The notes under the pieces are model-generated. The model did not search any database and was not told the DNA's origin. It worked only from the letters and a program-made list of their open reading frames with translations. A DNA stretch of 64,000 nt from Perognathus longimembris pacificus (taxonomy: Eukaryota > Chordata > Mammalia > Rodentia > Heteromyidae), in assembly GCF_023159225.1 (NCBI RefSeq), contig NC_063188.1:14963086-15027085 (forward strand), given 5' to 3'. Within the stretch, counting starts at the first letter, position 1; the number at the start of each line of letters is the position of its first letter. The position numbers were made by a program, and so were the translations under genes. Positions 46,985 through 57,856 of this stretch are shown here, piece by piece.

Positions 46985-47092
46985 TTTTGTTGTTGTTGAG
47001 ATGGCATCTCACTATGTTTGTGCCTAGGTGGGCCTCCAATCAGGCTCCTCAAATCTCTGCCTCCAAAGTAGCTGCGATTATTGTGGTGGTTT
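46985..47092 (-). mobile_element. B1 SINE monomer
   Basis: Reverse complement with gagatggcatctcactatg, gtgcctaggtgggcctcca, ctctgcctccaaagtagctg and a T-rich tail (ttgttgttgtt). Confidence 0.7.
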
Positions 47093-48065
47093 CTCTTTGC
47101 TTTAGAACAACTTTCTAGTAACGTTTAGGACTTTCAATATATTTCACATACTACCTATTCATTTCTTTCAAACTGGCAGAAAGTCAATAGGTTTATTAGT
47201 CAATATCATGTTTGCTTTATATTTTAACCACTAGAACGGGCTTGGGTTTAATTTATAATTCTTTGCATGTACATGGAGTAGAATTCTGGTAGTGGATAAT
47301 TAGGCTGATTACATAATTTGGTTTCCACAATGGCAGCCTAATGAGTGAGTAGATTTCTGAGCAGACGAGTAGCAAGATGCCAGAGGAGTCTAGACCAGGG
47401 CCACTGACTGTAGTGTGCAATGAATTGAAGGGAGTATGGACTGAAACAAACCTTTTTTTTTCTTGTCTCCACTTTCATAGAGGGCAAAACTAAACTAAAA
47501 GTGATAGCCTAGATTCCTTATGCATCAAGACTATCTCTCCATTTTGTGGCTACTACATATCAGATCACTTGGCACTCTGTAGATTCTTTTCTTTTTCTCC
47601 TCTTTGCCTACATTTTGGAAATCACAGGGTGTATATGCTATAGATTTGTCTTTGAATGTAATTGCCCCATTCTTCACCTGAACTTACTTTATTAGATCTT
47701 TTCCTTTAGCTTCCAGGGATCAAATCCATATTCTTTGGACTGTTCCATTCTCATCTGTCTTGTGACAGTTCTCTTACAGTTCTCTTTTCAACTGTGTCAT
47801 CCCCCTTTTTCTTTCAAAATATTTCCCCCTGCTAATACGGCAGTGCATCATCTGGCTATCCACCCATTCCATCTTCATAGCAATGTTACTGGCTCCTAAA
47901 GAAAACTTTTCCTATTCACATTGATGAGATGAAAAATGAATTTGCCTGTGGAATGTGAGCAAAACAAATTATGTGGACCTTTCCATTTTAATAACTTAGG
48001 GTTTGGTCCTTCATTCATGTGTATGGTACCATCATCTCAATGTGTGGATATGAAAATATATGGCA

Positions 48066-48158
48066 GGGCTGTGTTACAGTGGTTCATGCCTATCCTATAA
48101 CCCACTCAGAAGGTGTAGATTGGGAAGATTGGAGTTCCAAGGCAGACCGAGTCAAAAG
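48066..48158 (+). mobile_element. B1-like left arm fragment
   Basis: Contains cagtggttcatgcctatcct and cccactcagaaggtgtagat. An IDL-Geo copy begins two bases later. Confidence 0.6.
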
Positions 48159-48160
48159 GT

Positions 48161-48353
48161 AGCTGGGAATATGGCTTAGTGGCAAGAGTGCTTGCCTTGT
48201 ATACATGAAGCCCTGGCTTCGATTCCTCAGCACCACATATATAGAAAATGGCCACAAGTGGCGCTGTGGCTCAAGTGGTAGAGTGCTAGCCTTGAGCAAA
48301 AAGAAGCCAGGGACAGTGCTCAGGCCCTGAGTTCAAGGCCCAGGACTGGCAAA

Positions 48354-48416
<63 letters not shown>

Positions 48417-48418
48417 AT
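48161..48418 (+). mobile_element. IDL-Geo dimeric SINE with (AAAT)n tail
   Basis: Full-length plus-strand copy ending ccaggactggc, followed by 16-17 AAAT units (48351-48418). It interrupts or abuts an older B1-like arm. Confidence 0.9.
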
Positions 48419-48509
48419 GCAGTGAGGAAGAAGGAGACATAGGTGGGCGAATTGAAGTCTGAGGCTGCCCCTGGCAAAAGTGACATTCTACTGTAAAAAA
48501 TAAATTGAG

Positions 48510-48585
48510 ACTGTGCATCAAGTGGCAGAATACTTGCTTAGCAAGTGCAAAGCCCAAAGTTCACGTCCCTGTTCCTCCAGCATAA
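48510..48585 (+). mobile_element. tRNA-like SINE monomer
   Basis: Contains gtgcatcaagtggcagaata, cttgcttagcaagtgc and aaagttcacgtcc. Confidence 0.6.
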
Positions 48586-49954
48586 AAATGAAAAAGAAAC
48601 TTGAAGGCCGTGACATGATCCCAGGGAACTGTATATTGTGTTTGCTATAATTGCAACATAATGTGAGCCAAGGAAGGAGCCATCACCTGGTGTAGTAGCT
48701 AAAAAGGTGGTGGAAATGCTTTCTATCCTATATAAGCTTCATTAAAATTGAAATGTTAAATGAGAAAATGGCAGAGGAGGTTAAAGCCTTACTAGTTGAT
48801 ACTATGACTCTGAGCCTGATTTGGCCTAGGTTTTTAATAATAAAAACGCATCGCCTTGGTAGATGGTAAATCAATAGTTTTTTCTGGTTTAGTTGAAAGA
48901 GGAGGAAACAATACCACCATTTAAAAACATTTCACTTGACAGGGAAATCTTTCATGTGGCCTTTCATATGTGTGAGGTAGGATAAGCTTGAAGGATCAGT
49001 GCTATCCCTGAACCTTCTTTTTGTCCTTATTGTGCAAAGGGAACAACACTAGAGGAAGAGGGCCAAACCATTTGATCTCTGGCCTCAGCAAGCTCACCAT
49101 TAAGTTGAGGTAATGGAGGAGCCGTATGTGGCATGTGCCTAGGCCAGTGTCTCCAAGAGAGTCATGGAGACCTTCCTGGAAGAAGTCAGCCTTATGGTAG
49201 ACATTTCAAGGTGACTTGGTGAGGAAGATGTGGGCATTTTGAGTAACACTAGTGGGGAACTAGCATGGAATCTGAGGAGAAAGGTTGGGTACCCAGTACA
49301 TCCGGAGTGGACACGTTGGAGAACGGCCATATTCTGGGGAAGGGTGGAAGCTAAGGATGGATAGACAACATAGATGATGCCCCTTGCTTTGAACAGAAGG
49401 CCTTGGAAAGCAGATTTCTTGTTGTCAACACTAAATGCTGCATTTCATCATGCAAAGGTAAAGAACATAATAGCTTGCTGGAAAGTGACTACTTTAACAA
49501 GTTCAAGTACTGGTATTCTGGTTCATTGATTGTGGACAACTCTGTAACTATTAAGATTCCTGTATAAGTCTGTTCATGGAAGATGCTTCAAAGTAACCTA
49601 TTGTTTAAGATGGCCAGGACTTTTCTATGGTGTTCTATAAACAGACAAATCATCCTTGCATGATGAACTTTGATTTAGCTTCATAGAAGTTGTGAACTAC
49701 TGTGTGTAAGAGCTATTTTTCTAGAAGTGGAACTATTTGCACTTACCACTAAAAATAAATATATGGGGTGGAAAACAGAAAAGAGCAAATAGTACTGTTT
49801 TAGAAATGAAAAAGAACATTTACCATCTATTCCCCCCACCCCCACCCCCCAATCCTGTTCTGGGAGTTCCTCCAAATTTAAACGCACAACTAGCAGCCAG
49901 AATGTGGCAAGCTGGGTCATTACAATGTCATGTTCACGAGGGCAAGGAGTTTGT

Positions 49955-50030
49955 TATATTTATTTCTGATTTCCCAGCATCCACAATAGTGTCTGGCTTA
50001 CAGTAGATGCTTATTGTTTGCCTCGGTGAA
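49955..50030 (+). mobile_element. L2-type 3' end
   Basis: The stretch tttcccagcatccacaatag followed by gtctggcttacagtagatgc resembles the L2 3' tail. Confidence 0.5.
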
Positions 50031-50144
50031 TAACATGCTATGAAATTAATATGTGCTGTAATTTTTGAGACAGGTGTTATTTCAATAATCTCTATTTTCA
50101 GTTTACCTATTTAATGTTGAATTTTAAAAGGACAGCTTATATAC

Positions 50145-50250
50145 TTCATATAACATATACTTCAGCCTTCTAAAATATACCATTGAGTGGGTTTGGCCTA
50201 TTCACAGAGTTGTATTCTGTTACCATTAACTGCAGGACATTTTCATGAAT
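50145..50250 (-). mobile_element. L1M-type LINE fragment
   Basis: The stretch ggcctattcacagagttgta followed by ttaactgcaggacattttca is the same old L1 segment as at 22462. Confidence 0.45.
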
Positions 50251-50255
50251 TAAGA

Positions 50256-50305
50256 GAGAGAAAGAGTGAGAGAGAGAGGAAAGAAGGGAGGGAGGGAGGG
50301 AGGGA
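50256..50305. repeat. (GA)n/(GGGA)n purine tract
   Basis: Purine-rich on the plus strand, unlike the other long GA-type tracts in the window. It directly precedes a B1-like arm. Confidence 0.9.
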
Positions 50306-50399
50306 CCTACTCAGAAGGCTGAGATCTGGGGATCATGATTCAAGGCCAGGTGGAGCAGGAAAGCCTCTTATCTCCAATTGACCTCTAGAAAACTGGAGG
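50306..50399 (+). mobile_element. B1-like left arm, first half of an inverted pair
   Basis: Contains tactcagaaggctgagatct, ggggatcatgattcaaggcc and tctccaattgacc, ending aaaactggag with no Geo arm. It joins directly to the next, opposite-strand copy. Confidence 0.75.
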
Positions 50400-50603
50400 A
50401 GACTTGAACTCAGGGCCTGGGGACTGTCCCTGAGCTCTTTGTCTCAAGGCTAGTGCTCTACCACTTTGAGCCATAGCTCCACTTCTGGTTTTCTGGAGTC
50501 TCATATACTTTCTTGCTCTGGCTGGCTTTGAACCATAATGCTCAGATCTTGGCCTCCTCAGCAGGTAGGATTACAGGTATGAGCCACCAGCACCTGTCTA
50601 ATG
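50400..50603 (-). mobile_element. B1-like/Geo dimeric SINE, second half of an inverted pair
   Basis: Reverse-complement Geo arm (acttgaactcagggcctggg), then a B1-like arm ending ggattacaggtatgagccac. Its B1-like arm is complementary to 50306-50399. Confidence 0.85.
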
Positions 50604-51179
50604 TTGACTTCTGCATTATGAATATATGGTATAAATTACCTATGTTACAAAAGCATGAAAGGCTTATGTGGTTCTGTGCCTCAAAAATGGCCTTGTAACT
50701 GCAGTATTTCCATTCTTTTCTGTGTACTTTGGAGTGTTGTTTTCTTTCTTCCTTGAGGAAATGGAAAAGAGAGATTGGGGATTTGGTAGGCCGGATTTTA
50801 GCTCTTTTTTGATTTAAACTTTGGTGGTCATAAGGAAACACACTAGGCCTTGAGAAGGCATGGAAAATTCTAGAAATATGTCATTTTACAGCATTTGTGC
50901 AGCAATAATTTCTGTGCCAACATATGGTGCATTTGAAGCCACATTTGGTGTGTGCTCAACTTTTACACAGATCTTGAGAAAATGAAATTGAATTTTATGC
51001 CTCTTTAATTTGATTTGAGACCATGACCAGGGCATTTCTTTATAATAATTACAAGAATGTATCCAATCTATGACTTTCATCTTACAGTCATTACAACCAT
51101 TTACCATTTATAGAACACATACTTTAGAACACCATAAGTCACATTTCATGCTAATCGCTTTTCTGAAAATAAAGGCCTC

Positions 51180-51560
51180 TGATGTCCAATTCCAAGAACA
51201 TTGATAGGAGAAAAGAAAATCAATTGATACGTCACATCAAAGAGGAGATCAAAATGAAGACTTCATGTCTATGCTGAGGGCTCATAAATTACCAATTGTG
51301 AATGCACCCCATTCTTTTATTTTTAGACAAATAAAATATCTTGAAGTCTCATTATGAAAGGTACATCAAAGAGGACTTGGTGTGACAATATATTCCCTGA
51401 GGGCTTTGTCTGTTTTACATTACAAGGGCTCCCTGGGGCAAGGCCCAATCAAGCAACTTACACATTGAGATAAAATCTCAATGGACAAGAAGCCCATTTA
51501 TGTGTGATCTGCTTCTTTGGGGACTAAGTGAAGAATGAAAACTTGTCTTCAATTCTCATG
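51180..51560. other. Unique stretch, candidate conserved non-coding DNA
   Basis: No repeat recognised. It contains AT-rich homeodomain-like words and a 9-bp perfect hairpin at 51463-51483. The judgement is by appearance only. Confidence 0.2.
51463..51483. other. Perfect hairpin, 9-bp stem, 3-nt loop
   Basis: cattgagat and atctcaatg are separated by AAA. Confidence 0.9.
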
Positions 51561-51784
51561 TTATATGCAGAACACAGAGCAAGGCTTTCAACAGCTGCCT
51601 CTTGTCACTCTAGGAATTTTTTTTTTTAATTCTGTTTTGAAAAAAAATACCCTTCATTCCTCTAGGTGGGTTTTAAATTCATTATTCATATTTTTCCTTT
51701 CCACGTGAATAGGGCTGGTTCCTCTCTTTTGTAGCTAGTATCTCCTCAGTAAGATAAAATAAGACAAAGTAAATTCATAAAATA

Positions 51785-51985
51785 CCCGAGTGCATGCCTG
51801 TAATCCTAGCTACTCACGAGGCTGAGATCTGAGGATTACAGTTTAATGCCAGCCTGGGCAGGAAAGTCCGCAAGACTCTTATCTCCAATTAACCCATCAA
51901 TAAAGCTGCAAGTGGAGCTGTCACTCAAACAGTAGAGTGGTAGCTCACTGATAGTTCCTAGGCCTGTGTAGGGATAGTTCAACAC
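51785..51985 (+). mobile_element. B1-like/Geo dimeric SINE
   Basis: The left arm is excellent (tgcctgtaatcctagctact). The right arm is decayed after ctgtcactcaaacagtagag. Confidence 0.8.
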
Positions 51986-52104
51986 CCCCCTCAAGTTTTT
52001 ACTCATCTCTCCTCATAAAGCAGAAGGAAAAGACAAGTAACAATGTCCTGACCAAAACTATACTTTATTGCCTTCCATTTACTGACATTTCCTTTTTTTT
52101 CCCC

Positions 52105-52170
52105 ACTCAGTATCTATTAAGCTCCCCTTGTGTGCCATGAACTAGGTTAAGATATAAAGCATGAAGCAGA
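52105..52170 (-). mobile_element. L2/MIR-type fragment
   Basis: The stretch tattaagctccccttgtgtg followed by ccatgaactaggtta resembles the antisense terminus shared by L2 and MIR. Confidence 0.4.
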
Positions 52171-52464
52171 TTTTCATGATAATAATTATAATTTTGATTA
52201 TGGGTATAGCCTCCACATTCCCCACTGAACTTTAAACTGCTGGACCACTTTATTCATCAGAGATCATATAGTGACCATTAACCATGTCTTTATATGTGCT
52301 TCAATACCAGGAGAGGAAGCTATTTTATTTAAGGAATACTGAAAACCTCTTCAGAGCCCTCTCAGTTCTAACATTGGGATTTTTGGCCATAAAGAAATGG
52401 TGTAAGTTGTTCATTTGCATACACTGAGGAAGTATTTTTATAGAAATAAGAGTGCACAGGAGTC

Positions 52465-52690
52465 AGTTGCCAGTGGCTCATGCCTGTAATTCTAGCTCCT
52501 CAGGAGGCTGAGATCTGAGGGTTGTGTTGTTGGAGCCAGCCCAGGAAGGAAAGTCTTGCCAGACTCTTACCTCCAATTAACCACCAGAAAATCAGAAGTG
52601 GCGCTATGGCTCAAAGAGGTAGAGCACTAGCTTTGAATGAAAAAGCTCAGTGGCAACTCAGGCCTAGTTTAATCCACAAGACTGACATAA
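52465..52690 (+). mobile_element. B1-like/Geo dimeric SINE
   Basis: Both arms are present (gtggctcatgcctgtaattc; gctatggctcaaagaggtag). The B box is decayed (gtttaatccacaag). Confidence 0.85.
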
Positions 52691-53098
52691 AGAAAAAGTG
52701 AACAAGAAGAAAGTCACTGAAACAGCAGGGAGGCACCCAAATGGTTATTAATTCTCTAATATGCATCAGAGCTTCAGTTAAGTGCTGTGTCAATATCAAG
52801 AGGAATACTTTTCTTGCCCTTATAGTGTTTAAAAATCCAGCGTGTTCACCTGGGCTCATTTCTGATTCTGCTACTCACATTAGCAGTGACGTAACACAGG
52901 GAGGTAGCAAAATGTCTTTCATCTTCAGTTTTCGAATCCGCAAGCAGGATGAATAATAAGGGCTGAGATAATGTGTACAAGGCTTTTTAGTAGAGTTCCT
53001 GGCTGGTAACATTTTCTATATCCCAAAGAATTTGTTGGAATAAATGGAATAAGAAATAAGTGTAAAACAATACTGCTACAACCTCAAATGATGATGGT

Positions 53099-53175
53099 GG
53101 GCTGGGATGTAGCTCAGTGGCAAAGCACTTGCCTAGCCAGGGCAACAGCCTGGGTTTGATCCCCAGTACTAAAAA
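53099..53175 (+). mobile_element. Single-arm ID SINE
   Basis: Contains gggctgggatgtagctcagt, gcaaagcacttgcctagcc and gggtttgatccccagtact. It is closer to the generic rodent ID consensus than the ID-like arm of IDL-Geo. Confidence 0.85.
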
Positions 53176-53529
53176 GGAAAAGACATATTTCAAAACTTAC
53201 GATGGCAATTGTAAAGATAATAGCATCCGTTTTGGTGATGAATGAGGAAAAGTCATGAGTCAGTTGTGCCAGTGGTAAAAGAGCAACCAACGGGTATTTG
53301 CCCTTGTGCCAGGAAAGTGAGTCTTAGCACGCAATCTGCAGAAGACAGGGCTGTCTTTCTAAGCTTGGTGTCAGCAAACTGTGGGGAAATCAGATGTATA
53401 AAAGCATCGCTAGTTCTGATCTACTCAACTTTCCTTCATCTTTTCACAGCCACTGCAGTGTATTTTGTCTGGGTCACTGTGAAAGCTTGCCCATTACTAG
53501 CATGGAATTGTCTACCAAAATCTAAAGAC

Positions 53530-54420
53530 TTTTAAGAGTTGGTGTTATCCTATATGCCATTTCTGAAGAATGACTTTTGTAGTTTGAAATTAGACAGGGC
53601 ATTCAAGAGCTCCAAGTAACAGGCAAAAGAAGTTAGTGGCTGCAAAAAGCTGCTGAAGATGTCTGTGAAATGCAATTGATGAAGTAGCTTTCTCCCCCTG
53701 AGCCACTTTCTTGTTACGGAATGGAACCTGGTCTATTTCAGTGATAGGTACCGAGTTCTTCTGTCCTAGAGTCCATGCACTGAATGCCCCAGGCTTAAAA
53801 AGAATGAGGACAAATGAACTGTTCTTCTAAAGTACTAATGCTGCAGGCTCTTGTGAAATAAAACCGTGGCTCAATGGAAAATATTATTGTCTCCCTGCTT
53901 TCCAAAGTTACTTGTTTACCTGTTGTTCATAAAACACAGGGTAATTTGTGGTTGGTTGGAAAAAGGTATTCTTTTTCTGATGGGTTTCATTTCAACACCA
54001 TAGACTTTGGTGAAGATTGCAAAGATGTTCTATTGCTTCGCATTTAGAGCTGACCCCAGGAAGGAGAATTAGTGGCTGGTAATACTTGCCCGCCTGCCAA
54101 TTTCACCTCGCTGCTTCAACCTTTGCAACTGATTTAATCAATGGATCAGCACATTATTCAAGGGGGGAAATGTTATTACAGCAAAGCTTTCACGAGAGTT
54201 GATGCTTCACAGAGACTTTCAATCACATCTTATAAAAGAAACCAAATTGAATGTTGCTTATGCCTAGAATTTTGATGCGACGTGAAATATTAAAGAGCAG
54301 AAGGGAAAGCCCGTGGCTTGGGTCTGTGTGTGCAGGCATTTCTTCTAAGGAAGAAAACTCAGAATGTTTGAAGATAAAGATTCTTGAAGACCAAAATCCT
54401 AAAGCCTAAGTGACAGGAAT
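53530..54420. other. Unique stretch, candidate conserved non-coding DNA
   Basis: No repeat recognised over about 900 bases. It has homeodomain-type words (gatttaatcaatggatcagc near 54131, cattattcaagg) and a CpG-containing block near 54280. Conservation cannot be tested here. Confidence 0.25.
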
Positions 54421-54588
54421 TAAGGGCATGATAAAGGCAGAGTTGCTGTTTTGTTGTCGTGTTACATTTTCTTTCCCCGTGCATGTTTATGAGGATCAAA
54501 GCATCGATTTTTTTTTACCAGTTTTAATTTCACGTACAGAATTCACATCTTTTGTTGTTCAAAATCCTCAAATGAAAACCTGTGTCCT

Positions 54589-54805
54589 GTTGGGCGCTGG
54601 TGGGCCATGCCTGTAATCCTAGCTACTCAGAATGCAGAGATTCGAGGATCAAAGCCAGCCTGGGAGAGTCTCATCTCCAGTAAACTATGCAGAAAAGGAT
54701 GGATGTGGCACTGTGGCTCATGTGGTAGAGCACTAACCCTGAGCACAAAGAAGCCCACGGGTAGTTCCCAGACCCTGAGTTCTAGATCCAGGACTGGCAA
54801 AAAAG
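54589..54805 (+). mobile_element. B1-like/Geo dimeric SINE
   Basis: Runs from gggcgctggtgggccatgcc to atccaggactggc with an A-rich tail. The left arm lacks part of the gggcaggaaagtctgtgag block. Confidence 0.85.
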
Positions 54806-55089
54806 CAACAAGAACAACTTGTGTACTTTGAATGTAGTGAGTCTGATAGTGTTTCGCATCATTTTGGCAAAGTGGGTTACAGACCCGGATGTCTTGGGTA
54901 ATTCCCTGGCTGAAGATAAAGATGTTGCCAAGCTGGTCCTACTGTTTGTTATGGGTGTGTTCTGAAATCTCTGATGTAATAATACTTGAGCTTTCTTTGT
55001 GTAAGTGGATGCTGGACATTAATGGTTTTCCAACTTTAGTTGCATTAATTTTATCTGAAAACATTGTTCAAAATACAGATTTTTGGCAT

Positions 55090-55104
55090 CCCCCCCCCCC
55101 CCCC
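55090..55104. repeat. C15 homopolymer
   Basis: Fifteen consecutive C in unique sequence. The length is likely polymorphic or uncertain. Confidence 0.9.
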
Positions 55105-55269
55105 ACAGGGATCCTTGTGCCCCTGCTCTGCCTAGGGTTCCCTGCTTTGCACAATGATCATGCCTCGCAACTCACACCGTTTCAGTCAGACTGCCCAGCT
55201 TGAAATTGACTCTTGTCTAGCTAGCAGTTCTTGGGCCTTCCTTTCCTCAATTTGAAAGGGAGAATGACA

Positions 55270-55500
55270 GGCTGGGTGCCGATAGTTTATACCTCTTCTC
55301 CTAGGTACTGAGAAGGCTGAGAGCTGAGTATTGTGTTTGAACGTCAGCCAGGGTTGGAAAGTCCCTGAGACCTCTTATCTCCAATGAACTACCACTCCAA
55401 TGAAACGAAAGTGGAGCTGTGGCCTAAGTGCTAGCCTTGAATAACATAAGCTCAGGGATAGTGCTCAGGCCCGGGGTTCAAGTCCCAAGACCAGTACCCC
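55270..55500 (+). mobile_element. B1-like/Geo dimeric SINE
   Basis: Both arms are present with an A-rich linker duplication (ccactccaatgaaacgaaag). The tail continues into C-rich DNA and (GT)n. Confidence 0.8.
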
Positions 55501-55513
55501 TCCCTCCCCAAGA

Positions 55514-55545
<32 letters not shown>

Positions 55546-55550
55546 GTGTG
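55514..55550. repeat. (GT)18 microsatellite after SINE
   Basis: GT run with one CGT interruption, 15 bases after the SINE 3' end. Confidence 0.95.
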
Positions 55551-55554
55551 ATAA

Positions 55555-55660
55555 TACACTCTACATAAGCACCATCATGATTAAATGAGATAATAAATGA
55601 AAAGCACCTTGCATAGCGCTGTTCCCACAGTGCTCCCGAAATGTTAACTAGTATTATTTT
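55555..55660 (+). mobile_element. MIR 3' part
   Basis: Contains tgattaaatgagataataaa, tgaaaagcaccttgcatagc and gctcccgaaatgttaactag in MIR sense order. Confidence 0.65.
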
Positions 55661-56259
55661 TAAAAGTAAGATGTAGTTTTCTCGCTACTAAATGGTTCTT
55701 AGTATTAAAGGGAAATTCTCCTTGCATGAACACACATATATCTCTAAATGAATTGAATCACCCTTTAAAGCTTAGCACTAATGTTCTCTTGTCCTTGAGG
55801 TGTTTCTCATCTTCCAACTGGAATAATTGTTCCTTTTATAATTCTTCTATTTGTGCCTGCAAGAGAATAGAAGGCATTTTGTTCGGCAACAAATTCTAAT
55901 AGACTGTGCATCTCTCCCTGTAGCTTGTAATACTTTACGTACCTTCCCTTTCCAACTTCAGGACAACTGTCCTGTAGCCAGCCCAACACCTTCCTTCCTG
56001 CCTGGCCCAGCGATGGAGCCTACCCAGGGTTTTTGCTATGTTAAACCGACATCCTGAAGTGGGATGCATTAACTAAAATACTTGGAACCAGAATGGGTTC
56101 ACTGGAGACCCGAGTTCTTGGTGAAGTCATAGAAGAAAACTGGGGATTGTTACATCTTTTTTTGTCTCATTTTCCCCCCTACAGTCACATTCAGAGCAAA
56201 TATCTCCTAAAAGGAAGATTGCAAAGAATGTTCCCTAAAGTGGCCCCATTGTCATCACT

Positions 56260-56481
56260 GAGCAGGGGTAGCTCATGCCTGTAATCCTAGCTACTCAGTG
56301 GCCTTAGATCTGAAAGCCATATTTTGGAGTTAGTTTATGAAGGAAAGTTTGTGTGACTCTTATCTCCAATTATCAGCAAAAAGTTGGAAGTGGAGGTGTG
56401 GCTCAATTGGTAGAGCACTAGCCTAAGCAAGTAAGCTCAGGGCCAGCATCCAGGCCTTGAATTGAAGTCCTAAAACTGGTA
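56260..56481 (+). mobile_element. B1-like/Geo dimeric SINE
   Basis: Both arms are present (gtagctcatgcctgtaatcc; gtggctcaattggtagagca). The 3' end joins a pyrimidine tract, not an A-rich tail. Confidence 0.85.
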
Positions 56482-56488
56482 CGCAGAT

Positions 56489-56598
56489 GCCCTCCCTCCC
56501 TCCCTCCCTCCCTCCCTCCCTCCCTCCCTCCCTCCCTCCCTCCCTCCCTCCCTCCCTCCCTCCCTCCCTCCCTCTTTCTCTTTCTTTCTGTCTCTCTG

Positions 56599-56666
<68 letters not shown>
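56489..56666. repeat. (CCCT)21-CTTT-(AC)33 compound microsatellite
   Basis: CCCT units to 56573, a CTTT/CT zone to about 56599, then (AC)33. The pyrimidine strand follows a plus-oriented SINE, the opposite of the pattern elsewhere in the window. Confidence 0.97.
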
Positions 56667-56668
<2 letters not shown>

Positions 56669-56724
56669 CCCAGACCAGGGCATTTCCTGCAATTGTACCT
56701 TTAGCTTTTATAGAAAGAAGAAAG

Positions 56725-56800
56725 TCTGTTCCTGAGTCAAGTGGTTGAGCACCTGCTAGTAAACAGAAAGCCTTGAGTGTAAACACCACTAGCACCACTA
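56725..56800 (+). mobile_element. tRNA-like SINE monomer
   Basis: Contains ctgagtcaagtggttgagca, cctgctagtaaacag and gagtgtaaacaccactagc. Confidence 0.55.
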
Positions 56801-57206
56801 AACGAAAAACAAAAGAAGAAAAATCCCTATCAGAGTTTGTGAGTGTCCATTAAATTGGTAGATAAGAGGAAATTCAATTTGACCTAAGGGAGAGATTTCA
56901 GCTTGGAAACTAAACAGAATAATAAAGGCTCACATTCTCCTTATGGCATATAAGACAAAAAAAAATGGTTGAAACTGCTTGTTTTCAACTGGCTGCTTCA
57001 GGGATGAAATTCAGTGGGTGTTTCTAGACCCTACACCTATACGCTCCTGCATTGACTTTGCTGAGAAGGAATTTAAAGGCAGAGAGCACACACCATTGTT
57101 CTTTTACGGTTTTTACAAAAAAAAAATCAGTGGTTTGTCAAGTGCTTATATAAGTTTTAAACTATTTTTAATTTTTTCCTTTTAATCAATTATATTTATT
57201 TATTTA

Positions 57207-57403
57207 GCTAGTCCTGGGCCATCAACTCAGGACCTGGACACTGTCCCTGTCCCTGGCTTCCTTTTGCTCAAGGCTAGCACTCGGCCACTTGAGCCACAGC
57301 GTCACTTCTGGCCGTTTTCTCTATATGTGGTGCTGAGAAATTGAACCCAGGGCTTCATGTATACGAGGCAAACGCTCTTGCCACTAGGCCATATTCCTAT
57401 CCC
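57207..57403 (-). mobile_element. IDL-Geo dimeric SINE
   Basis: Reverse-complement copy with an ATTT-rich tail (tatatttatttatttag). A local duplication, ctgtccctgtccctgg, lies in the Geo arm. Confidence 0.9.
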
Positions 57404-57437
57404 TTAATTTATTTTTTATGTATTTAAATTTTTTGTT

Positions 57438-57517
57438 TATATGGTACCAAGAAATTGAACCTAAGGTCTCATGCATGCTAGGCAACCACGCTAACACGAA
57501 TCCATATTCCCAACCCC
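57438..57517 (-). mobile_element. ID-like monomer
   Basis: Contains ggtaccaagaaattgaacc, tcatgcatgctaggcaacca and ccatattcccaacccc. It lies 34 bases from the preceding IDL-Geo copy, in the same orientation. Confidence 0.7.
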
Positions 57518-57649
57518 TTCAAATGCTTTTCATTGCTGGTTTCCTCTAATACATTTAACTCCAAATTGATTAGTATTTGAGGGATTCAAACTCTACCTCT
57601 ACCACTTGTTGGCCTTCTCCTTGGGACCCCAATTATTATTATTATTACT

Positions 57650-57856
57650 TTGGTGCTGGTCCTCGAGCTTGAACTCAGGGCTTGGCACTATCCCTGCGCT
57701 TTTTTGCTCAAGTCCCAGCTCCACTACTGGCCTTTTCGGTACTTAATCAGAGACTAAGAGTCTCAAGGACTTTCGTGCCTGGGCTGGCTTCAAACTACAA
57801 TTCTCAGATCTCAGCCTCTTGAGAGGATTACAGACATGAGCCACCCACACCCAAGC
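57650..57856 (-). mobile_element. B1-like/Geo dimeric SINE
   Basis: Runs from gagcttgaactcagggcttg to ggattacagacatgagccac. The Geo arm is shortened (gctcaagtcccagctccac). Confidence 0.85.

Noticed and set aside
46718..46999. Possible membrane protein fragment with F- and W-rich segments
   Set aside because: The hydrophobic residues come from T-rich sequence, and the frame ends at the T-rich tail of a B1 element.
56418..56798. 126-codon minus-strand open frame
   Set aside because: Alternating CV residues and GGRE repeats come from the AC and CCCT tracts; the rest is SINE.
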